This document shows, in pieces, positions 10,513-19,688 of a stretch of DNA of 64,000 nucleotides. This DNA is from Polynucleobacter duraquae (GTDB lineage Bacteria; Pseudomonadota; Gammaproteobacteria; Burkholderiales; Burkholderiaceae), in assembly GCF_000973625.1 (NCBI RefSeq), contig NZ_CP007501.1, positions 1,860,001-1,924,000 on the forward strand, read 5' to 3'. How positions within the stretch are numbered: the first letter of the stretch is position 1; each line of letters starts with the position of its first letter. Under the pieces are notes generated by a model. The model had not been told where the DNA came from, did not search any database, and saw nothing but the letters and a program-made list of their open reading frames with translations. A program made the translations under genes and the position numbers.

Positions 10513-11157
10513 ATGGAACTGAATACCCAAAAAATCAAACTGAGCATCTGGCGTACATCCTTACGTCTGATGCCTTTGATTCTGATGGGCACGCTCACTC
10601 TAGTCACATTTTGGTTAGTTAAGAAAAGTGCACCGGCAGAAAAATCGGCAATTGAACGTGTGCGCCTTCATGAGCCTGACTATATTATTAGTAACGGTGC
10701 CTTATCTGCCCTTAATGAATCAGGTGATACCAAATATCGTGTGCTAGGTAAGAAAGTGATTCACTATGATGATGATGCTTCAATCGATATTGAGACACCG
10801 CGCATACGCCTGTTCCCGCCTGAAAAGTCACCGGTGACCGTTAAAGCAGACAAGGGTCATTTAGATGGTGACCTCACGATTTTGGATCTGATTGATAACG
10901 CCGAAATATTTCGACCGCAACAGGCTGCATCAACAAGTGAGCCCGCGAGACCGCGTATGCTTGCGCGCTCTTCATATTTCCAAGTGCTCATTAATGATGA
11001 CATTATTAAAACCGATAAACCCATTACGCTTGAGCAAGGGGTTTCTGTGATGAAATCAACTGATGGCGGTGTATTTAATAATATCGAACAAAGCATGGTT
11101 TTATCTGGACAGGTCAAGGGGCGTATCGAGCGCGTTCAATCTGGAGCACAGCAATGA
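10513..11157 (+). CDS. lptC: LPS export ABC transporter periplasmic protein LptC
   Basis: LptC is the bitopic inner-membrane protein that takes lipopolysaccharide from LptBFG and passes it to LptA. The 214-residue protein has one N-terminal membrane helix at about residues 17-37 and a periplasmic beta-jellyroll domain of the LptC/YrbK family (YRVLGKKVIHYDDD, then VTVKADKGHLDGDLTILDL). Sequence identity in this family is low, so the call leans partly on the neighbours kdsC and lptA. Its stop overlaps the lptA start by four bases (ATGA). Confidence 0.92.
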   Translation: MELNTQKIKLSIWRTSLRLMPLILMGTLTLVTFWLVKKSAPAEKSAIERVRLHEPDYIISNGALSALNESGDTKYRVLGKKVIHYDDDASIDIETPRIRLFPPEKSPVTVKADKGHLDGDLTILDLIDNAEIFRPQQAASTSEPARPRMLARSSYFQVLINDDIIKTDKPITLEQGVSVMKSTDGGVFNNIEQSMVLSGQVKGRIERVQSGAQQ

Positions 11158-11705
11158 AGCTTTTACAAAAAATGTTAGTAGCGTTTGCGCTACTAGGCAC
11201 TTGTCTTACTACTCATGCTGAAAAAGCAGATCAAGACAAACCCATTATCTTGGAAGCAGAAAAAGTTTCTGTGAACGATGTACAACAGGTTTATGAACTT
11301 GATGGTGAAGTACTCTTAATCAAAGGCAGTATTTTAATTACTGGCGCTAAGGGTAATATCAAAGTCGACCCCGAGGGTTATGAATACGTTGATGTTCAGG
11401 GTAATCCTGAATCTACTGCTAGCTTTAGACAAAGACGCGAAGGACCAGCCAATGAATTTATGCAAGGTCGGGGGAAAACCGTTACCTACAATGCAAAAAC
11501 TGAGCTTCTCACATTGACCGGTGATGCTAACTTGAAGCGTCTTCACAATATGCAAATGCTAGATCAATTACACGGCTGGAAAATTGACTACGATGATGTT
11601 CAGCAGCGCTATCAAGTCTCGCCACCTGCTAATGCCAAAGCTGAAGACCTGCCACTAGCCAGAGCCATCCTTTCACCAAGAAGAAAAGCTACACTAGAGA
11701 AATGA
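11154..11705 (+). CDS. lptA: Lipopolysaccharide transport periplasmic protein LptA
   Basis: LptA forms the periplasmic bridge that carries lipopolysaccharide from LptC to LptD. The 183-residue precursor has a signal peptide (about 1-22, ending THA). An OstA-like domain follows, with [14 protein letters not shown] and the repeated beta-strand pattern [18 protein letters not shown] and [20 protein letters not shown]. Four-base overlaps with lptC upstream and lptB downstream suggest translational coupling of the export machine. Confidence 0.95.
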   Translation: MKLLQKMLVAFALLGTCLTTHAEKADQDKPIILEAEKVSVNDVQQVYELDGEVLLIKGSILITGAKGNIKVDPEGYEYVDVQGNPESTASFRQRREGPANEFMQGRGKTVTYNAKTELLTLTGDANLKRLHNMQMLDQLHGWKIDYDDVQQRYQVSPPANAKAEDLPLARAILSPRRKATLEK

Positions 11706-12469
11706 CCACGAATTCCAGTAGCACTCAAAAACCAGCAACCTTAAGCGCTCAGCACCTTCAAAAGCGCTACGGATCTCGGACAGTTGTGAGGGATGTGTCG
11801 GTAGAGGTGAAATGCGGAGAAGTGGTAGGGCTTTTGGGACCAAATGGTGCTGGCAAAACAACCTCTTTCTACATGATTGTCGGCCTGGTTCCATTAGATG
11901 GTGGGAGCATTGTTTTAGATGGCGTCGATATTACGCGCCTACCCATTCACGAACGAGCTCGCATGGGCCTATCGTACCTCCCGCAAGAGGCTTCTGTTTT
12001 CAGAAAGCTAAACGTGGCTGAAAATATTCAAGCTGTACTAGAACTGCAAGCACAAGGTGGAAAACCATTAAGTAAGGCCGATATTGCGCATCGATTAGAT
12101 GAGCTCTTAGGTGAGCTCCAAATCAGCCATCTACGCGATAACCCCGCGCTTTCCCTATCTGGTGGCGAGCGTCGTCGTGTTGAGATTGCTAGAGCACTAG
12201 CCTCCCAACCCAAGTTCATCTTGCTAGATGAGCCATTTGCAGGCGTTGACCCAATTGCGGTTGGAGAAATCCAGCGGATTGTGCGCTTCTTAAGAGACCG
12301 CCAAATTGGCGTGCTCATCACCGACCATAACGTTCGAGAAACGTTGGGGATTTGTGATCATGCTTACATTATCAGTGAAGGCAGCGTCCTGGCTGAAGGC
12401 AAGCCAGACCAAATTATCGAAAACGATGCTGTCAGACGAGTCTACCTAGGCGAAAACTTCCGCATGTAA
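11702..12469 (+). CDS. lptB: LPS export ABC transporter ATP-binding protein LptB
   Basis: LptB is the ATPase that powers lipopolysaccharide extraction by LptFG (not in the window). The 255-residue protein shows Walker [10 protein letters not shown] at residues 46-54, the signature [15 protein letters not shown] near 152, Walker [14 protein letters not shown] near 174 and the switch histidine in LITDHNV. The first 15 residues are extra compared with E. coli LptB. It overlaps lptA by four bases. In many Betaproteobacteria rpoN follows; here a 191-base gap leads directly to hpf. Confidence 0.96.
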   Translation: MTTNSSSTQKPATLSAQHLQKRYGSRTVVRDVSVEVKCGEVVGLLGPNGAGKTTSFYMIVGLVPLDGGSIVLDGVDITRLPIHERARMGLSYLPQEASVFRKLNVAENIQAVLELQAQGGKPLSKADIAHRLDELLGELQISHLRDNPALSLSGGERRRVEIARALASQPKFILLDEPFAGVDPIAVGEIQRIVRFLRDRQIGVLITDHNVRETLGICDHAYIISEGSVLAEGKPDQIIENDAVRRVYLGENFRM

Positions 12470-12660
12470 ATATCAGGACTTTTGGGATATTTATCAAATA
12501 AACATGATCTACCCTCTTGGTTTTCAGCAAAATCGCTGATACGCTGGAGGTTCATGAATTTCATTTCCGTATAAACAAGTAAAGCATTACAGGGGTCTGC
12601 TGCGCACCCCGAGTAATTATTTGCGCACGTATTTTGTTTTTCTCTGAATAGGAGCTGCTG
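12470..12660. other. Intergenic region lptB-hpf, at the usual site of rpoN
   Basis: This 191-base gap holds no open frame with recognisable RpoN remains; the RpoN box and C-terminal motifs are not seen in any frame. It contains two modest inverted repeats, TCAGC with GCTGA around 12526-12541 and GGGGT with ACCCC at 12592-12610, neither followed by a T run. A strong Shine-Dalgarno (AGGAG) for hpf lies at its end. No convincing sigma-70 promoter could be assigned by eye. Confidence 0.5.
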
Positions 12661-12984
12661 ATGAATCTGAAAATTAATAGCCGTCATGTTGAAGTTACTC
12701 CAGCCATGCGTTCCCACCTCGAAGCTGGTTTAGAAAAAATTCGTAAGCACTTTGACCACGTTTTAGATGCCACCGCATTTTTGATCGTCGATAATGCCAA
12801 AGAAAAAAATCTTCGTCAAGCAGCCGAGATTACTATTCACCTAAAAGGTAAAGAGCTCTTTGCCGAAGCGCATAACGCGGACCTCTATCACGCTATGGAC
12901 GCAGTAGTAGATAAACTTGAACGTCAAGTTGTAAAGCACAAAGAAAAAATTCAAGATCATCACCACGAAAAACATTTTGAGTAA
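12661..12984 (+). CDS. hpf: Ribosome hibernation-promoting factor (HPF/YfiA family, short form)
   Basis: This protein binds the 30S decoding region in starved cells and stops translation. The 107-residue length matches the short HPF/RaiA type without the C-terminal dimerisation domain. Landmarks are NLKINSRHVEVTPAMRSHLE at the N-terminus, the basic and acidic pattern of the beta-alpha-beta fold, and ADLYHAMDAVVDKLERQV at about 79-96. The start follows an AGGAG Shine-Dalgarno. The protein ends in a histidine-rich tail. It precedes ptsN as in other proteobacteria. Confidence 0.95.
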   Translation: MNLKINSRHVEVTPAMRSHLEAGLEKIRKHFDHVLDATAFLIVDNAKEKNLRQAAEITIHLKGKELFAEAHNADLYHAMDAVVDKLERQVVKHKEKIQDHHHEKHFE

Positions 12985-13017
12985 TCTTTAGCATCAGGAC
13001 ACCTATAATCTATTGAT

Positions 13018-13476
13018 ATGAATGCCCTGACCGATCTTTTCGCTTTAGACCGTATTGCCTTAAATAATCTTTCCAAGAATAGGGCCGAGGCATTTGCGGC
13101 TGTAGGGCAGCTGTTTGCCAAACAAGCAGATCTTGAAGCCGAAGCAATTGTTGGCTTCTTAAATGCGCGCGAGGACTTAGGCTCTACTGCACTAGGCGCT
13201 GGAGTTGCCATCCCACACGGTCGTGTAAAGGGGCTTAAGCAGCCGATTGCTGCATTCGTCAAACTACAAGAACCGATCGACTTTTCTGCACCTGATGGTG
13301 AGGCTGTATCTATACTCATTTTTTTGCTTGTTCCTGAAAAAGCAACTCAGCAACATTTAGAAATTTTGTCTTCAATTGCACAGCTCTTATCCGATCAGGA
13401 TACCCGCAAGCTACTTGCGTCGGAGGGCAGTCCAGAGAAGGTATGTGAAATCCTACAAACGTGGGGCTCTGCTTGA
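13018..13476 (+). CDS. ptsN: PTS IIA-like nitrogen regulatory protein PtsN (EIIA-Ntr)
   Basis: EIIA-Ntr is the terminal phosphoacceptor of the nitrogen PTS and controls processes such as potassium uptake in characterised bacteria. The 152-residue protein has the phosphorylation histidine in AIPHGRV (His67). The rest reads as a PTS EIIA type-2 domain ([33 protein letters not shown]). Its stop overlaps the probable TTG start of hprK. The HPr gene at 46.6 kb is the likely phosphate donor; no dedicated NPr or EI-Ntr gene is in the window. Confidence 0.95.
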   Translation: MNALTDLFALDRIALNNLSKNRAEAFAAVGQLFAKQADLEAEAIVGFLNAREDLGSTALGAGVAIPHGRVKGLKQPIAAFVKLQEPIDFSAPDGEAVSILIFLLVPEKATQQHLEILSSIAQLLSDQDTRKLLASEGSPEKVCEILQTWGSA

Positions 13477-14462
13477 CTACTCAACCTCTACTCCTAGAGG
13501 GAGTTACTGCCCAGCAGATCTTTGATGACAATGTCTCTGAGCTCAAGCTATCCTGGATTGGCGGTCTAGAAGGCGCGGACAGACGATTTCCGCCAGAGGC
13601 TGTTAAAGCTGCAGCAGCCAGTTCAGACTTAGTTGGTCACTTAAATCTCATTCACCCTAGCCGTATTCAGATTTTTGGTGAGCAGGAGATTAACTATCAT
13701 GCCCAACTTGAAACACAACAGCGAGAAGAGCAGATCTTCGACTTAATTTCTAAAATGCCGCCTTGCGTTATTGTGGCTGACGGTAAAGCAGCTGATGCCG
13801 CCCTCCAACTCTTTTGCCAACGATCCTCTACTCCACTATTTACAACAGCCATCTCAGCAGCCGAGGTAATTGATCACCTTCGCACCTACCTCACTAAGAT
13901 TGGCGCCCCCCAGATTACGATGCACGGTGTATTCATGGATATTCTGGGCTTGGGGGTTTTGATCATGGGTGAGTCTGGTTTAGGAAAAAGTGAATTAGGC
14001 TTAGAGCTGATTTCTCGCGGCCACGGTTTAGTAGCTGATGATGCGGTGGACTTTGCTCGACTCGGACCAGACTACATCGAGGGTCGTTGCCCTGTGATTC
14101 TGCGTAACCTCTTGGAAGTTCGTGGGCTTGGCTTATTGGATATCCGCACTATCTTTGGTGAAACAGCCGTGCGTCGGAAATTAAAATTGCGCCTGATAGT
14201 CCAACTGGTTCGCCGCAATGATGGTGAGTTTGAGCGCCTACCCTTAGAAGCCCAGCATATTGATGTATTGGGCGTCGGCATTAGAACTGTCAAAATTCAA
14301 GTTGCTGCAGGTCGTAACTTAGCTGTGCTTGTAGAGGCTGCTGTCCGCAATACTATCTTGCAACTACGAGGCATCGATACCTTAAAAGAATTTATGGAGC
14401 GTCAGCGTTTGCAAATGAACGCTGAAGCAGAATTCTCAAAGTCACAAGGCCGGCTTATTTAA
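13473..14462 (+). CDS. hprK: HPr kinase/phosphorylase
   Basis: HprK phosphorylates and dephosphorylates Ser46 of HPr. Motifs are the P-loop GESGLGKSE near residue 165, [12 protein letters not shown] after it, and the HprK signature [15 protein letters not shown] near residue 212. An in-frame GTG at 13461 would give 333 residues but has no Shine-Dalgarno. The TTG at 13473 overlaps the ptsN stop (TTGA) and has GGGG eight bases upstream, so it is preferred, giving 329 residues. The HPr encoded at 46639-46908 keeps the target serine. Confidence 0.93.
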   Translation: MTTQPLLLEGVTAQQIFDDNVSELKLSWIGGLEGADRRFPPEAVKAAAASSDLVGHLNLIHPSRIQIFGEQEINYHAQLETQQREEQIFDLISKMPPCVIVADGKAADAALQLFCQRSSTPLFTTAISAAEVIDHLRTYLTKIGAPQITMHGVFMDILGLGVLIMGESGLGKSELGLELISRGHGLVADDAVDFARLGPDYIEGRCPVILRNLLEVRGLGLLDIRTIFGETAVRRKLKLRLIVQLVRRNDGEFERLPLEAQHIDVLGVGIRTVKIQVAAGRNLAVLVEAAVRNTILQLRGIDTLKEFMERQRLQMNAEAEFSKSQGRLI

Positions 14463-14463
14463 T

Positions 14464-15354
14464 ATGCAAATTAATCTGATTACCGGTATCTCCGGCTCAG
14501 GTAAATCAGTTGCACTGAGAGCCTTTGAGGATGCAGGTTATGACTGCGTTGATAACCTTCCAGTTACCCTTCTAGAAAGCCTCATTACTACGCTAGAAGG
14601 TGAAAAAAGCGAACGTGTTGCAGTTGCTATTGATGCACGTCGCGGTCAGTCAATTGCAGAGCTCCCTCAGATTTTAGAAAACCTGAGACGCAACCATCAG
14701 GTGCGAATTGTTTTCCTCAATGCTGATACCAACACGCTGATCCAGCGCTTCTCCGAAACCCGCAGGCGCCATCCGCTCTCTGGAAAAACTCAACAAACTC
14801 AAGCTGCCACCCTCATCGAGGCTATTGATAAAGAGCGTAGTCTCTTAGAGCCCCTGCGCAATCAAGCCCACAGTATTGATACTAGCAATCTACCTGCTCA
14901 TGCCTTGCGCTCTTGGATTCAAGATCTTCTGAAAGATAAACCTCAAGGACTCACCGTTATTTTTGAATCTTTTGGATTTAAAAAAGGCTTACCTAGTGAG
15001 GCGGATCTCGTGTTCGATGTTCGCTGCCTGCCTAATCCACACTACGACAAAGCGTTACGCCCCATGTCTGGAAAAGATCAGCCCGTTCGTGAGTTTTTAG
15101 AAAAAATTCCTGAAGTAGTCAGCATGGAAAATGACATTATTCAATTTATTGAAAAATGGTTGCCTCACTACATCGCAGATGGTCGCAGCTATCTTACTGT
15201 CGCTATCGGCTGTACTGGCGGACAACATCGCTCGGTTTATCTTGTGAGTTGCATCATTGCGCATTTTCTGCCGCAAAAAGATTTGGCCGCACTTCAAATT
15301 AATTTCTTAAGTCGTCACCGCGAGTTAGACTCAATCCCTGCAATAGCAATTTGA
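14464..15354 (+). CDS. rapZ: RNase adapter protein RapZ (YvcJ/YhbJ family nucleotide-binding protein)
   Basis: RapZ binds nucleotides and, in enterobacteria, guides RNase E to the small RNA GlmZ and so tunes glucosamine-6-phosphate synthesis. The 296-residue protein has a P-loop GISGSGKSVAL at residues 8-18 and a C-terminal domain with SFGFKKGLPSEADLVFDVR and IGCTGGQHRSVY, the phosphosugar-sensing part in E. coli RapZ. It starts one base after hprK ends. Its last 56 bases overlap the 3' end of the convergent mutY gene. Whether a GlmZ-like RNA exists here is unknown. Confidence 0.95.
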   Translation: MQINLITGISGSGKSVALRAFEDAGYDCVDNLPVTLLESLITTLEGEKSERVAVAIDARRGQSIAELPQILENLRRNHQVRIVFLNADTNTLIQRFSETRRRHPLSGKTQQTQAATLIEAIDKERSLLEPLRNQAHSIDTSNLPAHALRSWIQDLLKDKPQGLTVIFESFGFKKGLPSEADLVFDVRCLPNPHYDKALRPMSGKDQPVREFLEKIPEVVSMENDIIQFIEKWLPHYIADGRSYLTVAIGCTGGQHRSVYLVSCIIAHFLPQKDLAALQINFLSRHRELDSIPAIAI

Positions 15355-16456
15355 TCGGTTGAGGCAAGCCGTACTGTCCTAGCTGACGCAAAGGAACCCA
15401 CTTCAAGTCCTTACTAGCGAATTTCACGGCAGAGCCTGAGCTTACATGCCAAATCTGCATCCATAAACGACGATGCGTAAAGACATGTTTAATATCAAGT
15501 CCCCGCTCAATTGAATAATAATTCTTTGAGGTACTAGAGATCACTTCGTTCGGTAGTACAAGCTTAAACAATTCTTTCGCAGTCAAATTAACAGCATTGT
15601 CTGTAGCTGGGGAGCTTTTTTCTTTAGCTCTCCATATAGATTCAGGCAAAGACCAAAGCCCGCCCCAAATGGCTTTTTCAGAGCGTCTTTGTAATAGTAC
15701 TGAATCACCATGCCGGAGTAACAACATGTCGCAATTAAATTCGGGGGATTTTTCTTTGATGACTTTGCGAGGTAATACTAAGATCTGATTAGTGAGATTA
15801 GCTTGGCATTCTTTTGCAAATGGGCATTTTCTTTCCCCACTTAAACATATAGGTTTACGAGAAGTGCACCAAGTTGCTCCAAAATCCATTAGAGCCTGCG
15901 TGTACACCGGCATATCCGGAGCTTTTTTAGGGAGCAGTGTTTTAGCCAATAACCATAACTCATCGTTCACTGCTTTTTCTTGGATGGCACCATCTACACC
16001 AAATAATCGTGCCAGTATCCGCTTGACGTTCGCATCCAGAATCGGTGCCCGTTCATGAAATGCAAATGCTGCAATAGCACCAGCAGTCGATCTACCAATA
16101 CCCTTGAGCTGTTCGAGCAATACTGGGTCTTTGGGAAACTCACCACCAAACTCTTCCATCACTTGCTTGGCACAAGCGTGGAGATTGCGAGCGCGCGTGT
16201 AATAGCCCAGCCCCGCCCATTCTGCCAAGACATCATCTAATGGTGCAGTTGCTAGTTTCTTAACCGTCGGGAAACGCTTCATGAAGCGGGGGTAGCGCTC
16301 CAGAACAGTAGCTACCTGAGTTTGCTGCAGCATAATTTCAGAAACCCATACCGCATAAGGATCTCGAATACTCTGCCATGGAAGGCCTTGGCGTCCATCC
16401 TTGCCATGCCAAGCTATCAGCTTAGTAGCGAAGTGCTTGATCAACGCTTCTGACAT
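15299..16456 (-). CDS. mutY: A/G-specific adenine DNA glycosylase
   Basis: MutY removes adenine mispaired with 8-oxoguanine. It has the HhH-GPD glycosylase core, with SEIMLQQTQVATV, LKGIGRSTAGAIAAFAF and catalytic aspartate in PILDANVKRI. The four-cysteine iron-sulfur motif is within CTSRKPICLSGERKC and the cysteine that follows it. The C-terminal NUDIX-like domain (WGGLWSLPES; FTHRRLWMQIW) recognises 8-oxoG. An in-frame ATG lies at 16465, nine bases upstream; the inner ATG at 16456 is chosen tentatively because it lies closer to the conserved part. It overlaps the mutM end and runs 56 bases into rapZ from the other strand. Confidence 0.95.
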   Translation of the reverse strand: MSEALIKHFATKLIAWHGKDGRQGLPWQSIRDPYAVWVSEIMLQQTQVATVLERYPRFMKRFPTVKKLATAPLDDVLAEWAGLGYYTRARNLHACAKQVMEEFGGEFPKDPVLLEQLKGIGRSTAGAIAAFAFHERAPILDANVKRILARLFGVDGAIQEKAVNDELWLLAKTLLPKKAPDMPVYTQALMDFGATWCTSRKPICLSGERKCPFAKECQANLTNQILVLPRKVIKEKSPEFNCDMLLLRHGDSVLLQRRSEKAIWGGLWSLPESIWRAKEKSSPATDNAVNLTAKELFKLVLPNEVISSTSKNYYSIERGLDIKHVFTHRRLWMQIWHVSSGSAVKFASKDLKWVPLRQLGQYGLPQPIKLLLQGLSLTRGDDLRN

Positions 16457-17277
16457 TGCGGACAAAAATAAGTAGAGCGTTGACCTTGCACTATTTGTTT
16501 AATCGGCGTCTTGCATACCTTACAAGGCTGATCTTTACGATCGTAGACTTTGGTTTGCACCATGAAGTGCCCTGGATCGCCTTCGCTGTTCACAAAGTCT
16601 TTTAAAGAGCTACCGCCCGCAGCAATCGCTTTTTTCAAAATCAATCTCACCGCAGTCGCCAGCCTAGAGCATTGTGGACGTGTGAGTTTTCCAGCAGCCT
16701 TTGCCGGATGAATACCTGCCTCGAATAAACTTTCAGAACAATAGATATTACCGACACCCACTACTGCTTGCCCTGCCAGTAAAAATTGCTTAACAGCAAC
16801 ACTACGTTTACGTGAGCACTGATACAGAACCTCAGAACCCAGCTCACCCGCAAACTCTGGTGAAAAAGGCTCAACTCCCAATTTTTGCAAAAGGGCATTG
16901 CCCTCAATCGGCCCCTTGGACTTTGGGTGCCATAAAACAGCGCCAAACTTTCGGGGGTCGTGCAAACGTAAACTCAGCTTGCCAAACTCGAAAGTCACTC
17001 GATCATGTAACTTAAGGGGGTCGCCACTCGGAAGGACTCTCAATGTTCCAGTCATGCCTAGGTGAAGCAATAGATAACCCGCATCAAACTCCATTAGGAG
17101 ATACTTGCCGCGGCGCTCTATACCCAAGACTTTCTGACCAGAAATCAAAGTATTTAAATTACTCTGTACCGGCCAGCGCAAGCGACCGTCGATAATTTTG
17201 ACTGCACTCACCCTTAGCCCCTCTAAATGGGGTTGGATACCCAATCGGGTAACTTCGACTTCTGGGAGTTCTGGCAT
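16441..17277 (-). CDS. mutM: Bifunctional DNA-formamidopyrimidine glycosylase/DNA-(AP) lyase
   Basis: MutM (Fpg) excises 8-oxoguanine and formamidopyrimidines and nicks the abasic site. The 278-residue protein begins MPELPEVE, with catalytic Pro2 and Glu3. It carries GKYLLMEF, the lysine-containing KFGAVLW segment, VGNIYCSESLF and a C-terminal zinc finger CKVC...CPQC. The 3' end overlaps the start of mutY, so the two arms of the GO repair system form one leftward unit. It faces the TPR-LolB gene with a 35-base gap. Confidence 0.96.
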   Translation of the reverse strand: MPELPEVEVTRLGIQPHLEGLRVSAVKIIDGRLRWPVQSNLNTLISGQKVLGIERRGKYLLMEFDAGYLLLHLGMTGTLRVLPSGDPLKLHDRVTFEFGKLSLRLHDPRKFGAVLWHPKSKGPIEGNALLQKLGVEPFSPEFAGELGSEVLYQCSRKRSVAVKQFLLAGQAVVGVGNIYCSESLFEAGIHPAKAAGKLTRPQCSRLATAVRLILKKAIAAGGSSLKDFVNSEGDPGHFMVQTKVYDRKDQPCKVCKTPIKQIVQGQRSTYFCPQCQKR

Positions 17278-17312
17278 AAATGAATTGTAGATTCGCGGAT
17301 TAGAATGTGCTT

Positions 17313-18800
17313 ATGACCAAATTTTCATTGCAGCCCTCTTTGAGGGTTTTACTGCTTGCTGCTGGGCTGGGCTTAAGCCTCCTTTCCAGCAATACCATCG
17401 CTAAATCCAGTAGTCTAGATAGCGGTCAAGCTGTATTTGAGGTCTTGGCTTCTGAAATCGCCCTTCAGCGCGGTGAAGCTGGCTTGGCATACACAACCTA
17501 TTTGGAGCTCGCTCGCCAGCTAGATGACCCTCGCTTGGCACAAAGGGCAATGGAGATCGCAATTACCGCAGGCGCCCCAGATCTTGCACTCCAAGCAGCT
17601 CAAACTTGGGATAGCTTGGCTGGTCCAAAACAAACTAAACCCAAAGAGGTGCTCGTTACCCTCTTAATTCTGAATCAACGCTGGTCAGATGCAGTCAAAC
17701 CCGCCATCTCACTCTTGAATCAGCAAACACCGGCGCAGCGTGAAAATACTTTGCTACAGATTCAGGCGCTATTAGCTAAAGCAACTAATGAATCAGAAGC
17801 ATTAAGAGCTTTTTATGAAATTGCTTCAACATTAAAGCCGGAACCAAAAGATCCGGGGCTACTCTACACCTATGCCATGTCTGCTGAAAAATCAGGGCAT
17901 ATCGATGTGATGGAGAAAACTCTGCGCGAAATCTTGCGCAAAAATCCGAATGATGCAAATAGCCTAAATGCACTTGGCTACTCACTAGCCGATCGCAATC
18001 AGAAATTACCAGAAGCATTCAAGCTAATCAGTAAAGCACATCAACTCTCACCTAAAGATGGTTTTATATTAGATAGTCTTGGCTGGGTAAACTTTCGCAT
18101 GGGTAAAAATGACCTTGCCTTAGAGCAACTGCAACAAGCATTTAGTATGAAACCTGAAGCGGATATTGCTGCACATATTGGTGAAGTCCTGTGGGTAATG
18201 AATCGCTCGGTCGAAGCAGAAGATATGTGGCGCAAAGGGCAGCAATTAGATGCCAATAACCCGACCCTCAAAGAAACTTTGAAGCGCTTGAAACCTGATT
18301 GGTCATTAGCAGATACTACCCTCAAAGGCGCATGGGACGGTCGTTTTTCGGTAAAAATTACTGGACTTACCGAAAGTAAAAATCAGGGCGGCTCAGGTGG
18401 ATTTACATTAACTCAAGACGCGTTGATCGATGTATTGGAAATTCGTAATCCAGTTGGTGGATCCATTGCAAAAATTACGATTAAACCTGGTGAAGCAATC
18501 TTAGAGCGCGATGGCCAATTAACTTCGGCTGTCGATGCTGATACTCTGATACAAAATACATTAGGACTTCCGCTACCTGCTCGCGGTCTATCAGACTGGT
18601 TGCGTGGAAAAACTCGTCCCGGCGGTAATGCCAGTGTTGAGCGAAATGCAAAAGGGCAAGTGAGCAAAATCACACAAGATGGTTGGACCTTAAATTACAA
18701 CTGGAACAATGCGCAGCGTTTAGAAAAACTCATGATGACTCGTAGCTCTAACATTGGCTCCATAGATATCCGCCTAGTGTTTGATAATCCGAATGAGTGA
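17313..18800 (+). CDS. Tetratricopeptide repeat protein with C-terminal LolB domain (fusion)
   Basis: An apparent fusion of two proteins often encoded side by side in relatives. Residues 1-31 form a signal peptide with no lipobox cysteine. Residues about 35-335 are TPR-like helical repeats (YALHxxA-type: NSLNALGYSLADRN, GFILDSLGWVNFRMG). From about residue 341 (WDGRFSVKITG) to the end the sequence reads as LolB, the outer-membrane lipoprotein receptor: EIRNPVGGSIAKITIKPG, TLGLPLPARGLSDWLRG. The ATG at 17313 is preferred over GTG at 17307. Ten bases separate it from ispE, the usual neighbour of lolB. No separate lolB is in the window. Confidence is high for both domains, moderate for function. 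Confidence 0.85.
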   Translation: MTKFSLQPSLRVLLLAAGLGLSLLSSNTIAKSSSLDSGQAVFEVLASEIALQRGEAGLAYTTYLELARQLDDPRLAQRAMEIAITAGAPDLALQAAQTWDSLAGPKQTKPKEVLVTLLILNQRWSDAVKPAISLLNQQTPAQRENTLLQIQALLAKATNESEALRAFYEIASTLKPEPKDPGLLYTYAMSAEKSGHIDVMEKTLREILRKNPNDANSLNALGYSLADRNQKLPEAFKLISKAHQLSPKDGFILDSLGWVNFRMGKNDLALEQLQQAFSMKPEADIAAHIGEVLWVMNRSVEAEDMWRKGQQLDANNPTLKETLKRLKPDWSLADTTLKGAWDGRFSVKITGLTESKNQGGSGGFTLTQDALIDVLEIRNPVGGSIAKITIKPGEAILERDGQLTSAVDADTLIQNTLGLPLPARGLSDWLRGKTRPGGNASVERNAKGQVSKITQDGWTLNYNWNNAQRLEKLMMTRSSNIGSIDIRLVFDNPNE

Positions 18801-18810
18801 AGCGTGAATC

Positions 18811-19683
18811 ATGAGTAAGACGCTAGAAATCCACTGTCCAGCAAAGCTCAATTTATTTCTTCATATTGTTGGGCGCCGCGAAGATGGCTATCACCTACTC
18901 CAATCTGTTTTCCAGTTGATTGATTGGTTTGACGTACTTACCTTAAAGCATATTTCTGAAAGTGAGATTCGTCGTATTGATCCCATTCCAGGCGTACCCC
19001 CAGAACAAGATTTGGTGGTCCGCGCCGCCCAAGTTTTAAAAGATTATTGCAAGATCAAGCAGGGTGTTGAAATCAGCTTAGAAAAAATGATTCCTATGGG
19101 TGCTGGCCTGGGCGGTGGATCATCTGATGCCGCATCCACGCTCATTGGCCTCAATACCCTCTGGGATCTCCATCTTGATATTGCGACGCTGTGTCAGCTC
19201 GGTCTAAAACTAGGGGCAGATGTGCCATTTTTCATCTTTGGCCAAAATGCATTTGTTGAGGGCATTGGGGAGAAATTACAGGCAATTTCCTTGGAAACCC
19301 AAGACTTTGTGGTGATCTTCCCCAATCAGGGAATTGCCACTGCGCAGATTTTTCAAGACCCTCAATTGACCCGCGATCATGCTCCGATTACAATAGATGG
19401 CTTTCTTGCATCGCCAAGCTCATATCAGTCGAATGATTGTCAGGCAGTAGCGGTGCGGAAATGTCCTGAAGTGAAGCAAGCTTTAGATTGGATTTACAGG
19501 GCAGTGCCTAACTCTGCGCCTTGCATGTCCGGCTCTGGAAGTAGCGTTTTTGCCGCCTTAGACCCTATGACGGACATCGCAAATCTGGAAAATCTTCTGC
19601 AAAATCTTCCAAAAGGATGGATAGGTCGAATTGTTCGGGGGCTAAATAAAAATCCCGCTTACAATTTGATTTCTTCAGATTGA
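18811..19683 (+). CDS. ispE: 4-(cytidine 5'-diphospho)-2-C-methyl-D-erythritol kinase
   Basis: IspE phosphorylates CDP-methylerythritol in the MEP route to isoprenoids. The 290-residue protein is a GHMP kinase: N-terminal PAKLNLFLHIVGRREDGYHLL with catalytic lysine, ATP loop PMGAGLGGGSSDAAS at about residues 93-107, and C-terminal MSGSGSSVFA. The order lolB-ispE-tRNA-Gln-prs-rplY-pth is typical of Betaproteobacteria. Confidence 0.97.
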   Translation: MSKTLEIHCPAKLNLFLHIVGRREDGYHLLQSVFQLIDWFDVLTLKHISESEIRRIDPIPGVPPEQDLVVRAAQVLKDYCKIKQGVEISLEKMIPMGAGLGGGSSDAASTLIGLNTLWDLHLDIATLCQLGLKLGADVPFFIFGQNAFVEGIGEKLQAISLETQDFVVIFPNQGIATAQIFQDPQLTRDHAPITIDGFLASPSSYQSNDCQAVAVRKCPEVKQALDWIYRAVPNSAPCMSGSGSSVFAALDPMTDIANLENLLQNLPKGWIGRIVRGLNKNPAYNLISSD

Positions 19684-19688
19684 CCTGT

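Noticed and set aside
12592..12610. GGGGT/ACCCC inverted repeat as a terminator after lptB
   Set aside because: The stem has only five pairs with a nine-base loop and no T run follows on the plus strand.
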